64,000 bases of DNA from Entamoeba invadens IP1 (taxonomy: Eukaryota; Evosea; Mastigamoebida; Endamoebidae), in assembly GCF_000330505.1 (NCBI RefSeq), contig NW_004191722.1, positions 69,713 to 133,712 of the forward strand. The letters run 5' to 3'. The translations under genes and the position numbers were made by a program. Every line of letters begins with the position of its first letter. The stretch's first letter is position 1. The notes below the pieces were generated by a model. It was given only the letters and a program-made list of their open reading frames with translations. It did not search any database and was not told where the DNA came from. Positions 50,901 through 59,938 of the stretch are shown here, piece by piece.

Positions 50901-52962
50901 GGAACACTCGTTGTCACTCAATGAAGAAATAGAACCACTTGTATATTTACAGAAGAAGTTGTACGAGTTCAGTCTTCAACTTTTCCCGTATAAGTCACCA
51001 CTTGAAAACGCGGAGCAGAATCAGTCGCAACGCACAAGTGCGGGACAACAAATAGGAAACGCGATGTTGTTTATTCCAATGTTGTTTGTCTCGGTGATTA
51101 CAGACACCGTGAAAGGAGGCAAAGATAAGAAGATGAATAGTCTCGAGCCACACTTTTTGACGGCGACACTGAAGAGGACGATTGTTGCATTCCTCGATAT
51201 GTTCTGCGCTGTTGGGAAGGTCAGCAATACCCTCCCATTACAGAGCAACATTATCTCATTCTTGGAAGTACTTTTTGTGACATTTCCATTGGATTTCATG
51301 GGCGAGTATTTGCTCACATTTTCAAGTCAGGCTTTCCCTGCACAACACTCGATTGTGTTCAGGTCTTTTAAACCGGAAAATTTGGTATCGGTGTTGTGGT
51401 CTGCGTTGATACTAAGCCAAGGCGATTTGTATGAAGACATTCAGCCACAGCGTATTTTCGAGTTTATCCAATTCTTCATTCAGACGGTATTAACACCAAA
51501 TGAAGTGTTTAAGATGCAGATGTACATTCAATCACTTATCGACACTCATGTCAATGACGAAAGGCTGACCATTACGTCTGTTCACACGCTGAAGTTGTTC
51601 ATTGAAACATTACAACAGAACGAGCCAAAAGCGCCGTTAAAATTGGCTAATGGATGGCCAGAAATCATTTTGAATGTTGTCAAAAGCTATATGGGGATTG
51701 TCCAGAAATGGAGAGTTGATGGGAGTGCTTTCAAGCTACGAACAAGACAGAAGAGTACAACATCGCAAATCACTGTTTCTCCAACACCGACGTCTGGAGC
51801 AGCGTCGAGTGTACCATCGAACCCAAAAGTGTCACAGTCATCTTCGGAAGATCACAGTTCATTATCAAATGTCAATTTGAGTGATAACACAATGACCATT
51901 TCTGCGGACATTTTAGATGTTGTAACAAGTGATATCATACCGATTTTAGTTTCTGTGTTTGACGAAAACTTGTTGAGTACATACATCGACTTAGGCAAAC
52001 AGTACGAGCACGTTTTAGCACAACCGGTTGCGGATATGGGTCTGAACGTGGCTTGTGTGAATGTGTTGTGTGAGTTGGCGAGTCGAAACCAATTAATAGG
52101 TCGATGGAACAAATTAGTGATTAACACGTTTTTGAGTGACGACTTCTTCAATAAGTCCCCTGCACTTTTGAACAAGTGGAAGTTACCGATATTCAATGCA
52201 TTGACTTCAAATGCCATGAAAGGGCTACAGGATATCTCCAACTCTATTGTGAACAGACAGTTGTTTGCGAGTAAAGAGAGTGAAGCAAACTCAAGAGCAA
52301 AGAATTTGAAGAGAATTGCATTTTTGATATTCAGCGGAGAGAATGACGTTGTCGACGGTCTTATGGATCAAAATCCTAATTTGCTTGATTCGATCTTGGA
52401 CGGGCTTGTCGACTGTATTAAACAGTATCCCGTGTCTGTGATTTATGTCAACGGGTTTTTGTTGCTGCGTGTGATGTTCATAAAGTGTTCCTTCACGAAA
52501 TTGAAGAAGAAGATTCCGACGATATTGAACGAGTTGATAACTATTTTTAATATGCCATTTGAAAAGGACGCGATGACTGTTTTAAGCGGGTTACAGTTGT
52601 ATGATATGCTCCAGACTATTCCAGAGTGCTTGACAGATTCATATAGTTGGATATTTTTCCCACCACATTCATTTGAGGGTATCACTCCATCGAAGAAGAT
52701 CACCCCACTCATCCCAATACTTGCATTAAATGGAAATGGAAGTGGCGATGTCAAAGAACCAGACACATCATATAGTGGTTTAAAAGAGAAGAGAGAACTC
52801 ATTTTTAAGGAAAAGAAGACTTTGGACGCTCAGGAGTTCCAACAACTCAGAACAAAGCTTCAATTTTATACAAGAGACTCTTTCAATATGACTTCAAGGT
52901 CTGATCAATGTGATATTGCTTCAGTACTCAGCGACTTGTTAGAAGCATTTGCTGAGAAGTAA
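47989..52962 (+). CDS. DOP1: Dop1/Dopey family protein
   Basis: Peripheral Golgi/endosome protein that works with the Arf-GEF-like Mon2 and phospholipid flippases in membrane recycling. 1657 residues, near yeast Dop1 (1698). The N-terminal Dopey domain (about 15-310) is clear: WTDILQMIQNFTKLVNNN, then PSGVHNQVLDLFNLLFERIG, LWCFTPGLFPLIRSGS and SRRVNFYLLGMD, in the same order as human DOP1. The rest is helical repeats with a serine-rich linker (about 1255-1305), then a conserved C-terminal helical block. No intron seen. The gene is divergent from the small membrane-protein frame at 47899. Confidence 0.9.
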   Translation: MRRNIDDDIDLSFLKTPKEKTKFQKYNDDAEKLLNQMERCKVWTDILQMIQNFTKLVNNNKNFPVVPTKQVFMRRMAQALDPQIPSGVHNQVLDLFNLLFERIGNDRLEADLWCFTPGLFPLIRSGSTEVRVKILDLIKDKLLTIIGSVQAVQKSFLISVVVGVEENTGGIKEKTITIMDSLKTINEKFFWETCWEILRANAVTRKPMMTYMNLKLDTPLATNQIPNQSLLFYSVMNVLSDDKQLVLRDMLDVLCTKLRLDSGVFSDEQYVQIVERMLLLLIKKDSALSRRVNFYLLGMDSKSQDTEKNTLVEFFNKYTAKVIEKAIGEMFAFLKKERTNDIVLICEELLGKQCIAEHIFKTVIGSMLELLQLSQEENRREDGEKVIEFLTNVECTILFDFVLEILKNKVVRYGVKRTFSFITTYKGDANKMEKFSDFCMQVLMTSLEKLDNLIKTNSPIKELSECFELIEFCLRERKSEIEEKCAEVLNITMSVDKVFTLFIKETVITDTIFPQPKQELFDRFCTIVRMLHAEITPFKKYQYSEQNDDVNEEEAEKMGITSVEMLMRKEVKQNEWIEQLKTLVLTHKLPVVQVKAAKCFYEIWKKEERVPLNMDEEEFVLKMFTILLDALDEENSSVLTDIVLILHTVGSAHKELTYKFLSSTLEDGDEDKLLKYTLFWKNSSVLGYDIQTSVFNRGLLLFLRQCVHKVQDPFYLEFLQTTLNANMMDRMIYPILIPMLTPVKKRSENVFGFVCDDQLCLMHLSILDTLFGFSNVKIVEALHQLNIPFYLNGLLKEINPTFEQMKEPSNMLDFVVYTLLIYLKGNKEVIGTEKVFPFQSQATDVLLTLFTVYNENQLVINESVEVQYTLLLSFAESITTSPKLQLHLMSLIKTVMKMCDANEPEKCITRFTLFLQTIISGICQERCVYRTHFVRLIEESLLFFPTKDFKTTSVLLIQAISNVISQTSCFSEHSLSLNEEIEPLVYLQKKLYEFSLQLFPYKSPLENAEQNQSQRTSAGQQIGNAMLFIPMLFVSVITDTVKGGKDKKMNSLEPHFLTATLKRTIVAFLDMFCAVGKVSNTLPLQSNIISFLEVLFVTFPLDFMGEYLLTFSSQAFPAQHSIVFRSFKPENLVSVLWSALILSQGDLYEDIQPQRIFEFIQFFIQTVLTPNEVFKMQMYIQSLIDTHVNDERLTITSVHTLKLFIETLQQNEPKAPLKLANGWPEIILNVVKSYMGIVQKWRVDGSAFKLRTRQKSTTSQITVSPTPTSGAASSVPSNPKVSQSSSEDHSSLSNVNLSDNTMTISADILDVVTSDIIPILVSVFDENLLSTYIDLGKQYEHVLAQPVADMGLNVACVNVLCELASRNQLIGRWNKLVINTFLSDDFFNKSPALLNKWKLPIFNALTSNAMKGLQDISNSIVNRQLFASKESEANSRAKNLKRIAFLIFSGENDVVDGLMDQNPNLLDSILDGLVDCIKQYPVSVIYVNGFLLLRVMFIKCSFTKLKKKIPTILNELITIFNMPFEKDAMTVLSGLQLYDMLQTIPECLTDSYSWIFFPPHSFEGITPSKKITPLIPILALNGNGSGDVKEPDTSYSGLKEKRELIFKEKKTLDAQEFQQLRTKLQFYTRDSFNMTSRSDQCDIASVLSDLLEAFAEK

Positions 52963-53661
52963 ACCATTTTATTAGTTTTTGTTTTAATTGCTATTTGATA
53001 TCAAGTTCAAATAATATTTGACAAATATAACTGTTTTAATCATCATTATAATATTTATTTATAATTAATTACTATCCAAATTGGTAATGTTTGAATTAAT
53101 AAAATAGTAATTATTTATTTGGTAATTTATTAGTAAAAATATTTTGTTATTATTATTTATGAACTATTGATTTTTTTAGTTGTTTGTTTCTTCATCTATT
53201 TTTGTTGTTGTATTAAAAAAATGATATTTTGTCCTCTATTATTATTGTATAATAATAATTTATTATATTTTATTAATAGTATATTATTTACAAAAAGAAA
53301 AATTGAAACAATCCCCCTTTTTGAGCAAATGTCAAAACGATTGATTGTTTTGTTATTACAAATTTATAATATTTTATTTATAATTTAACATTAAAAAAGT
53401 AATTAGTTTATAAAAAATAAAAAACATGAGTGAATTGTTATTATAATAAATAAATTAATAACTTATTAACTATAAGAAAGTCAACTTACAAGACAGAAAC
53501 TATTTTTTAATTCTGTGCTTATTCCCACAATTTTGTGTTTCAAATTATTAACCTCCACCACAAGTCAAAAACAAGACCAAAAGTATTTGAAAGAAAAGTA
53601 CCACAAATTACTTTACGAAAGTTGTTTGACTTTACTGCTTTGAACAATAGACCAGAAAATT
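52963..53661. other. Intergenic
   Basis: 700 bp, very AT-rich with phenylalanine/leucine-rich chance frames. No feature recognised. Confidence 0.5.
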
Positions 53662-54672
53662 ATGAAGGTATATAAAGTGGGACAAACTCATATAACACAA
53701 AGACTAATGCCTTTGTCGTTAAAGCAATCCAATTATGGACAGTTGCTTAAACACTTGAAAGAGCGCAACATCAGCAATTCATTTGTTCGGAAGTTAAATG
53801 ACAAAGACGAAGAGGAGATACGTAAGAAGGTAGTTAGTGCACTACAAAAAGGGAAGAAAATTAAAGAGAACAAAGTTGCACAGATCATGCAACTTGTCTT
53901 TTGTATATTAAAAAAAGACACAAACAGAGAGTTAATCACTTTGATGGAGGAGAACAAAGTGACTCTTTCGACATTGAATTGCATCCCCAAAAAGTCAACG
54001 ATAGTCAAACAGTTTTCCACGATCCTTGAAGTGTTTTATACTATAAAAAGAGATTACAACAATGTTGACTCTAATGTGTTTGACACAATTAACACTAATT
54101 CGGAAATTCTGAGTTATTTCACTTCTATTGTAAAGTGCTGGAAAATGATTTCAAAAGTCGCATTCAACAACAAAAAATACACTAATGAGGAACTTGGTGT
54201 GTTACAAATTCTGTATTACGAACAGTGTAGATTCTATTGTAAGACGTCAGACTGTATCATCAAGTTGACACCTTTGGTCCCTACCTTTGACATCCTTGAA
54301 ACACAAACACTCAAACAAAACGTGTCAATGGTCGACGACTTGAAGTATGAGTTACTCAATGCTAATAAAGACGAAATAGTAAGAGAGCGATATGGGACAT
54401 TACCACCACAAAGCTATTATCAGTTGAGTCCATTGACCTCATTTTTAAAGCAACGCGCAGAGAAGAAGATGATGGGTATCGAGTGTAAAATGACGGAAGA
54501 CGAAATCGTGAACTACGCTCACCAGACGTCTTCCAACTTCCTGCAAAACAACAACAAAATCAATTTGTTCATCTCAAGAAAGTACCAACCGATATATTAT
54601 CTCCAACAACTCGCGTTACTTCACAAGAACAATGCAAAGGATTCCAGTGCTATTGTTGATGAGTTATTCTAA
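53662..54672 (+). CDS. Hypothetical protein, possible distant Mediator Med4-like motif
   Basis: 336 residues, basic N terminus (KVYKVGQTHITQRL), helical throughout, no membrane span. Near the C terminus CKMTEDEIVNYAHQTSSN resembles the EI..YAHR.S motif of Mediator subunit Med4, but the proline-rich follow-up seen in Med4 is absent and the position is nearer the C terminus than usual. The N-terminal part (about 20-85) with LSLKQSNYGQLLKHLKER is unassigned. The codon use is normal for the window. I call it hypothetical; Med4 is only a lead. Confidence 0.7.
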   Translation: MKVYKVGQTHITQRLMPLSLKQSNYGQLLKHLKERNISNSFVRKLNDKDEEEIRKKVVSALQKGKKIKENKVAQIMQLVFCILKKDTNRELITLMEENKVTLSTLNCIPKKSTIVKQFSTILEVFYTIKRDYNNVDSNVFDTINTNSEILSYFTSIVKCWKMISKVAFNNKKYTNEELGVLQILYYEQCRFYCKTSDCIIKLTPLVPTFDILETQTLKQNVSMVDDLKYELLNANKDEIVRERYGTLPPQSYYQLSPLTSFLKQRAEKKMMGIECKMTEDEIVNYAHQTSSNFLQNNNKINLFISRKYQPIYYLQQLALLHKNNAKDSSAIVDELF

Positions 54673-54774
54673 TTATTTTTATAGTTCTGGTTATTATATT
54701 TTTACAAAAAAAATATGGTATAATTTATAGTATTTTTATTATATCAAACTAATAAAAAGGAAGTGTCTGTATTA

Positions 54775-56242
54775 TTACGCTTGTGGGTATCTTGCCTCGA
54801 AATAAGTGTGCAAGTGCTCATGCTCGCCATGAGCATCGAAATGACTCTTAACGAACTCAAGCATATCTGTATTCTCAGTGGCCGCTTTGAACTCGGCTTT
54901 GTAATCCAAGTCATCGAGTTTGACTCGTCTCTTGTCCATCTCAGCTTTCTTTGCTGGTGGGATCTTCGGTTGTCCCGCACCACCTAGACATCCCCCAAGG
55001 CATGCCATCATTTCTATAACATCACAGTTCTTCGAAGTCAACTCTCCACTTCTTACCATATCGCACGCTTTACGAATAGCAAAACCTCCATGGCAAACTA
55101 TACCATTTATTATAGTTCCTTTTATATCTACGATGACTTTGGTCATTGTGGATCCACTTGCATGCTTGTACATCTCTTCTTTTGTTATATTTACTTCATT
55201 CCATGGGACGCCCGCATTCTTTGCGATAACTCTAAAGACAGTCTCTGATACTCCTCCAGTCTTTCCAAAGATGTTTGACCCTCCAGAGATTCTTCTGAAT
55301 GGTAAGTCACAAAGTCCTTCCTCCGTCTTTTCAACTTCAGCTTCTCTTGCTTCAGAAAACTTCTTGTCTTCATCTGCTAAGTGCGCCCTGAAGTAATTAG
55401 AAACTTCAACAGAAGTGACTGACGCATCATAGTCCTGATGAATTTGTGGACGCGCTGCTTCGACTTTCTTAGCAACACAAGGCATGATGCCAACGGTATA
55501 CAAATTCTCTGGGTCAATTTTGACATCGTTGGCCCATCCTCTTTTAATCAAAGCCGCAAGACACCCTATTGGGGATCTTGCTGTCGACGTTTTTGGGATC
55601 AAGTCTGGGTAGTCCTTCTCGAGTAACTCAATCCAAGCCGGGCAACACCTTATCATTAGACTATGTTACTTACTACTGTACGTTCTATGTCATAACAAAC
55701 GAAGTGATTGCAGGTCCAGTCTGCTTTTCTCTCATCTCCATAACCTCCGCATGATCATCAAAAGTGGTCTTATCCGCTCCATAGTCAACATCAAAGACAT
55801 AGTCAAACCCAATCTTCCTCAAAGACAAGACTAATTGCGCTAAAGCAGTTGTTCCTATAGGCATACCCATACACTCGGCTACACCTAGACGAGTCGATGG
55901 CGCAATCATAGCAACCAACTTCTTCCCATTCTTTTTGGCCTCCATTATGGCATCAAAGGGGTCTAGTGGCTTGAGTGCTCCAAAGTTACACACAGAGGTA
56001 CAGTGACCACAGCCGACACAGTCTGTGTCTTTCAATAATATTCTTGTTAAATCAGTGTTCTGCTGTTCTGGGTTGGGTCGAGTGGCATGGACTTGTGGTG
56101 GGGACTTTGGCTTTCCCTTCTCTAAGACGTCAAAAGTACATTTGGTCGTACAAAGCTGGCAACCAACACACTTTGACCAGTCGATACATATTGCGTCGTT
56201 GTGGTCGAGTCCTGTGACTTGGTGTGAAGGCTTTGGTGGCAT
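54775..56242 (-). CDS. [FeFe]-hydrogenase, two exons
   Basis: Exons 55701-56242 and 54775-55648 join to 471 residues. Two [4Fe-4S] ferredoxin motifs: Cys25/28/31/35 (CVGCQLCTTKC) and Cys75/78/81/85 (CVGCGHCTSVC). H-cluster motifs: TSCCPAW (L1, spanning the intron), GIMPCVAKKVE (L2) and EMMACLGGCLGGAGQP (L3). It reduces protons with electrons from ferredoxin in the anaerobic cytosol. A lateral origin from bacteria is widely proposed for this enzyme. The length is close to known Entamoeba hydrogenases. No organelle signal. Without splicing, each exon looks like a broken gene. Confidence 0.93.
55649..55700 (-). other. Hydrogenase intron (52 nt)
   Basis: GTTTGT donor and ATAAG acceptor on the minus strand; splits the serine codon of the L1 motif TSCCPAW. 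An earlier TAG acceptor leads straight into a stop. Confidence 0.85.
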
Positions 56243-57618
56243 TTTAATGGCTTGGGTAGTTCAAAGGCTTTTTGTATGATGGGTGAGGTGGATTATGGAA
56301 GTGTTCTTTTCAATAGAAGAGAAAATCATTGATTCAAGTCGTTGCCAAAAACAGGAATTTTGGATTAGATAAGACAACATATACTACAGGCAATAAACAG
56401 AGCTCAATTCGTATGATCGTCATATGAAAAAATACGATGATTATTGTATCATTAATTTGATTTAAATGTATTATTTCATATAGTACAAACCAATGGTTTT
56501 CTTGAATTGATGAATCATATTGAATTTCAATTCATTTCAACAGTCTAACAATATAATTCAGCGGCATAAACCAATTGATGTATTGTTAATTATATCTTTA
56601 TTTAGTATTGTTGTATATCAATTTAATAATAAAACAAATTGAAAGACAGTGAACTTATGTATGGTATAATTGATATGAAAATGCAGTCCAAATAATGCTG
56701 TTTTTAATTGTATGTTGAAGTATTTAAAAGATTAAAAGAGTAATGAAATGGCCAAAAATGCAAGTTTAATCAACAAGACAAAGCAATAAAGTTATAACAT
56801 GACTAAATTAAGTCTTTATAAAAACCCGAAGTTTTACATTTTTATCATAAACACATTCTTTTATTATTTTTTCTGTTGTGTCTAGATCTTCGATTGTTCT
56901 GGACAAAAAACTGAAACTTAATTGGTTTTAACCTTAGGAAGGAGGAACTGGAAAAAATAATAAAAATTATAGGATTTGAATTTACATCCACTTTTTTAAT
57001 TATGAAAAAAACAGATGTTGAATAAACATAATTAACATAAAAATTAACTATTTAAAATAATTATATTTTATCAATAATATAATATAATAATTTTTGGCAA
57101 AAAAACAAAAATAACCCAACTAACTAACTAACCCAAATTGATAAAATTAATAAAGGATTCCGACTTTAATAAAGAACACGTCTTTGAACACTCAGAATGA
57201 TTATTAAAAAACACTTGTTCAAACAATTGTTTTTTGTTGTTGAGACATCAACAATAAGAAAAAGCACCAACATTAAATAAAGGATTTGATGTTGGTGCTG
57301 TTATGAACACTTCCGCGCATAATGTATCAATTGAAAAGAAAAAAATAAGTATGGTTTTTATTATTTGTTGATTTTATTTTTTTGTATAAAAAGAAATAAT
57401 AAATAGTATTTTCCAGTTGGTCCCAAAGGGGGATAGAAAATAAGTGGATTTGAATCAGTGTTCTTAGGTTAATTTTTTTCAATTTAAATGTGTTTTTCGA
57501 AACAATTTCTAAATTTTAAATGGTATATTAAATTAAAATATATTAGTTCTAAAAAATAATAATTATAAGACTCAAAACGAATCTATTATTTTGATTATTT
57601 TTTTGAATTAAAAAAACA
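56243..57618. other. Intergenic, 5' side of hydrogenase
   Basis: 1.4 kb AT-rich. A perfect 11-bp hairpin AGCACCAACAT/ATGTTGGTGCT lies at 57263-57299 (15-nt loop), preceded by TTGTTGA/TCAACAA. No gene recognised. CTACCCAAGCCA precedes the hydrogenase ATG. Confidence 0.5.
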
Positions 57619-57627
57619 TTAATTATT

Positions 57628-58067
57628 GGGACCTACATTGACCACCACCACCACCTTTACCAAAAAAAAATATTTGCCGCGAGTGTTTTTTAAAGGAAGT
57701 CCACTTTTCAGCCACTGTTTGTGCGTCCCCATGTCACCCACTTTCCCTGTCCGTACTGTGTGGACGCGGATGTGGTTCCCCCCCCGCAAGCGGGGGGGTC
57801 AGGGGGGATCCGCGCCAAGGGAGGACTTGGAAAGTGGGTGAAACGGTCCACAAACAGACTGTTTGAGTGCGGCCTTCAGAGCCTTCTTTTCAATGCTCCG
57901 TCTCACTTGGTTTCCACTGACTTGAGGTGAATTTTCGGCATTTCTTGATTTCGGGAACCAGACTAAATATTATCCAGTTTCCTATTTACTATAATTTTAA
58001 TTTAAATATGATTCGAAATAGAAAAAATAAATCTATTTTAAGAGGTGGTGGTGGTCAATGTAGTCCC
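57628..58067. mobile_element. Non-autonomous Mutator-like MITE, 440 bp, 9-bp target duplication
   Basis: Termini GGGAC(C)TACATTGACCACCACCACC in inverted orientation (57628-57655 and 58044-58067, differing by one C and one ACC). Both sides carry the 9-bp direct repeat TTAATTATT (57619-57627 and 58068-58076), the size typical of Mutator-like elements. The core is GC-rich and palindromic: TCACCCACTTTCC/GGAAAGTGGGTGA (57734-57746, 57829-57841), CGCGGAT/ATCCGCG (57765-57771, 57808-57814) and a C/G hairpin around 57779-57798. Reading frames in the core look accidental. Confidence 0.8.
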
Positions 58068-58330
58068 TTAATTATTCTAGTTTTTTTTTTACTTGAAATT
58101 ATAAGTAAGTATATAATAATAAATATAATAAGTATATTTATAAGTTTATTTAATAATTTGTATTAAATAATAATTACAATAAAACAAATGTTGAAAATTA
58201 AAACTATTAAAATATGATTTATCTAATTTATTATAGTTTAATAAAAATAGTAAATAATATATTTTTTATAGTTAAAAAAATAACAATACCAATAACTTTT
58301 ATTGTTAATTCAATATAATAATTGATTATT

Positions 58331-58960
58331 AAGAGAAAGGATGGACATGGGGACGAAGGACGGGAATATAGGCCGAAGGACGTCCTTTGTGGTTTAGGAC
58401 GTCCTCCCGCTATAAAAAACGTCCTCCTATCTATATGGTGTCCTTTCTATTATTTTCGTGTTTTTTTCATTTTTTATTCATTATCGAAACTATATAACGA
58501 AGTATATTTTTATTATAAATATACAATCAAAAAATATAATTATTTCCAAAAATAAATTAATTCAAAGACAAAAACTATTTAACAAGTAATTTTATTATAT
58601 ATTATTGGTTTATAAAAATTTATCATTTTTTTTTCATTTTACCATTGAGTTTTCTTTGAAAAACTAATTAAATTTGCATTTTTTATAAAAACCATTAATT
58701 TATAACGAAATTACTTGTTGTTTAAAATTTGTCTTTGATTAAATTTATTTTTGGAAATAATTATATTTCATAATAGTAAATTCATAGTAATATTATAACT
58801 CATTATATAGTTTTAAAAATGCCGCGGACACGAAAATAATAGAAAGGACATCTTATACACAGGGAGGACGTCCTTTATAGCGGGAGGACGTCCCTAAACC
58901 ACAAAAGACATCTTTCGGCCTATATTTCCATCCTTATTCCCCATGTCCGTCCTTTCTCTT
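58331..58960. mobile_element. Foldback/MITE-like element with about 290-bp inverted arms, 630 bp
   Basis: Outer ends AAGAGAAAGGATGGACATGGGG and its diverged inverted copy. The left arm runs to about 58625 and the right arm starts about 58670, leaving a short AT-rich loop. The outer 115-130 bp are GC-rich with repeated GGACGTCCT palindromes; I estimate 85-90% identity there by eye. No gene inside. Target duplication is unclear (possibly TA or TTA). A second copy's end is at 59605. Confidence 0.75.
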
Positions 58961-59080
58961 TATTTAATTATTTAATTATTTAATTATTTAATTATTTAAT
59001 TATTTAATTATTTAATTATTTAATTATTTAATTATTTAATTATTTAATTATTTAATTATTTTAATTATTTTAATTAAAAA
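58961..59080. repeat. 8-bp tandem repeat (TTTAATTA)n, about 14 copies
   Basis: Perfect octamer repeat that starts right at the edge of the foldback element, ending in two imperfect units. Confidence 0.93.
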
Positions 59081-59375
59081 AACCGTCTTAGTTTTTTATT
59101 AATAATAATAATTATAAAATAATATTGATACATTATTGGAATTAGTATTATTTATAGTATATTTATATATATATTAATAACTTAATAATTGATATTATAA
59201 ATAGTAGTAAATTAAATTATTCAATGTAATTAGAAATAAAATAAAATCCCATAATATGAAAACATAAAATTATAAATAAATAAGAATATCATTAAATGAA
59301 GAACTAGACCGTACGACTAGGATCATTCTTAGAGTATGTCACTTTCTATGTAACAAATAGAATTCACAAAATAGG

Positions 59376-59504
59376 ATGAAGACTTTCATCACTTCAGTGC
59401 CAAAGGGAGATACGCAGCAATGCACGATGAACTGCTTGTTGAGGGGTCGAGTGCGTGCACAACACTCTGAGATGAGAGGCACTGAAGTCTGTCTGACTAT
59501 TTTT
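59376..59504. other. GC-rich structured fragment cut by assembly gap
   Basis: An island of normal GC in AT-rich DNA. ACTTCAGTGCC (59391-59401) pairs perfectly with GGCACTGAAGT (59478-59488); TGCAC/GTGCA pair inside. It ends CTGACTATTTTT at the gap. It could be a structured RNA, or the interior of the second foldback copy whose end reappears at 59605. Strand unknown. Confidence 0.4.
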
Positions 59505-59604
59505 NNNNNNNNNNNNNNNNNNNNNNNNNNNNNNNNNNNNNNNNNNNNNNNNNNNNNNNNNNNNNNNNNNNNNNNNNNNNNNNNNNNNNNNNNNNNNNNN
59601 NNNN
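59505..59604. other. Assembly gap (100 N)
   Basis: Fixed-length N run; true size unknown. Open frames through it are meaningless. Confidence 0.99.
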
Positions 59605-59634
59605 GTCTTCGTCCCCATGTCCATCCTTTCTCTT
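59605..59634. mobile_element. End of a second foldback-element copy
   Basis: CGTCCCCATGTCCATCCTTTCTCTT is the same as the inverted left end of the element at 58331. The rest of the copy lies in or before the gap. Confidence 0.75.
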
Positions 59635-59938
59635 TAATATAATAATTAATAATTAATTATGTCATTTAAATATATTAACAATAAAAATATAATATTAAAA
59701 CAATACATATTAACAATTACACTTCAATTTATTTTTTCACAAATTGAAGATTTTATTATAATAATAACAATATTAATTAAAAATAACTAAAAACAACTAT
59801 ATAATAGATTTTATAATACTTTTGTATACACATATAAAAAAAGCCATAAAAAAAAGTGGAGATATAATTCAAAACTATTACAAAGAAAAACCTCATTATC
59901 AAATCTCAACTTCAAAAATCAAACTTATAAATACATAG
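59635..59938. other. Intergenic
   Basis: 300 bp of A/T-rich spacer before the UFD1 gene; CTTATAAATACATAG directly before the ATG may serve as TATA box. Confidence 0.45.

Noticed and set aside
53167..53388. Short hydrophobic frame in the spacer after Dop1
   Set aside because: F/I/L/Y-rich product expected from A/T-rich DNA; no supporting feature.
57626..57930. Two plus-strand frames in the MITE core, one with CPYC
   Set aside because: They run through terminal repeats and a palindrome; composition is a by-product of GC-rich inverted repeats.
59376..59642. Frames crossing the N gap
   Set aside because: They depend on unknown bases.
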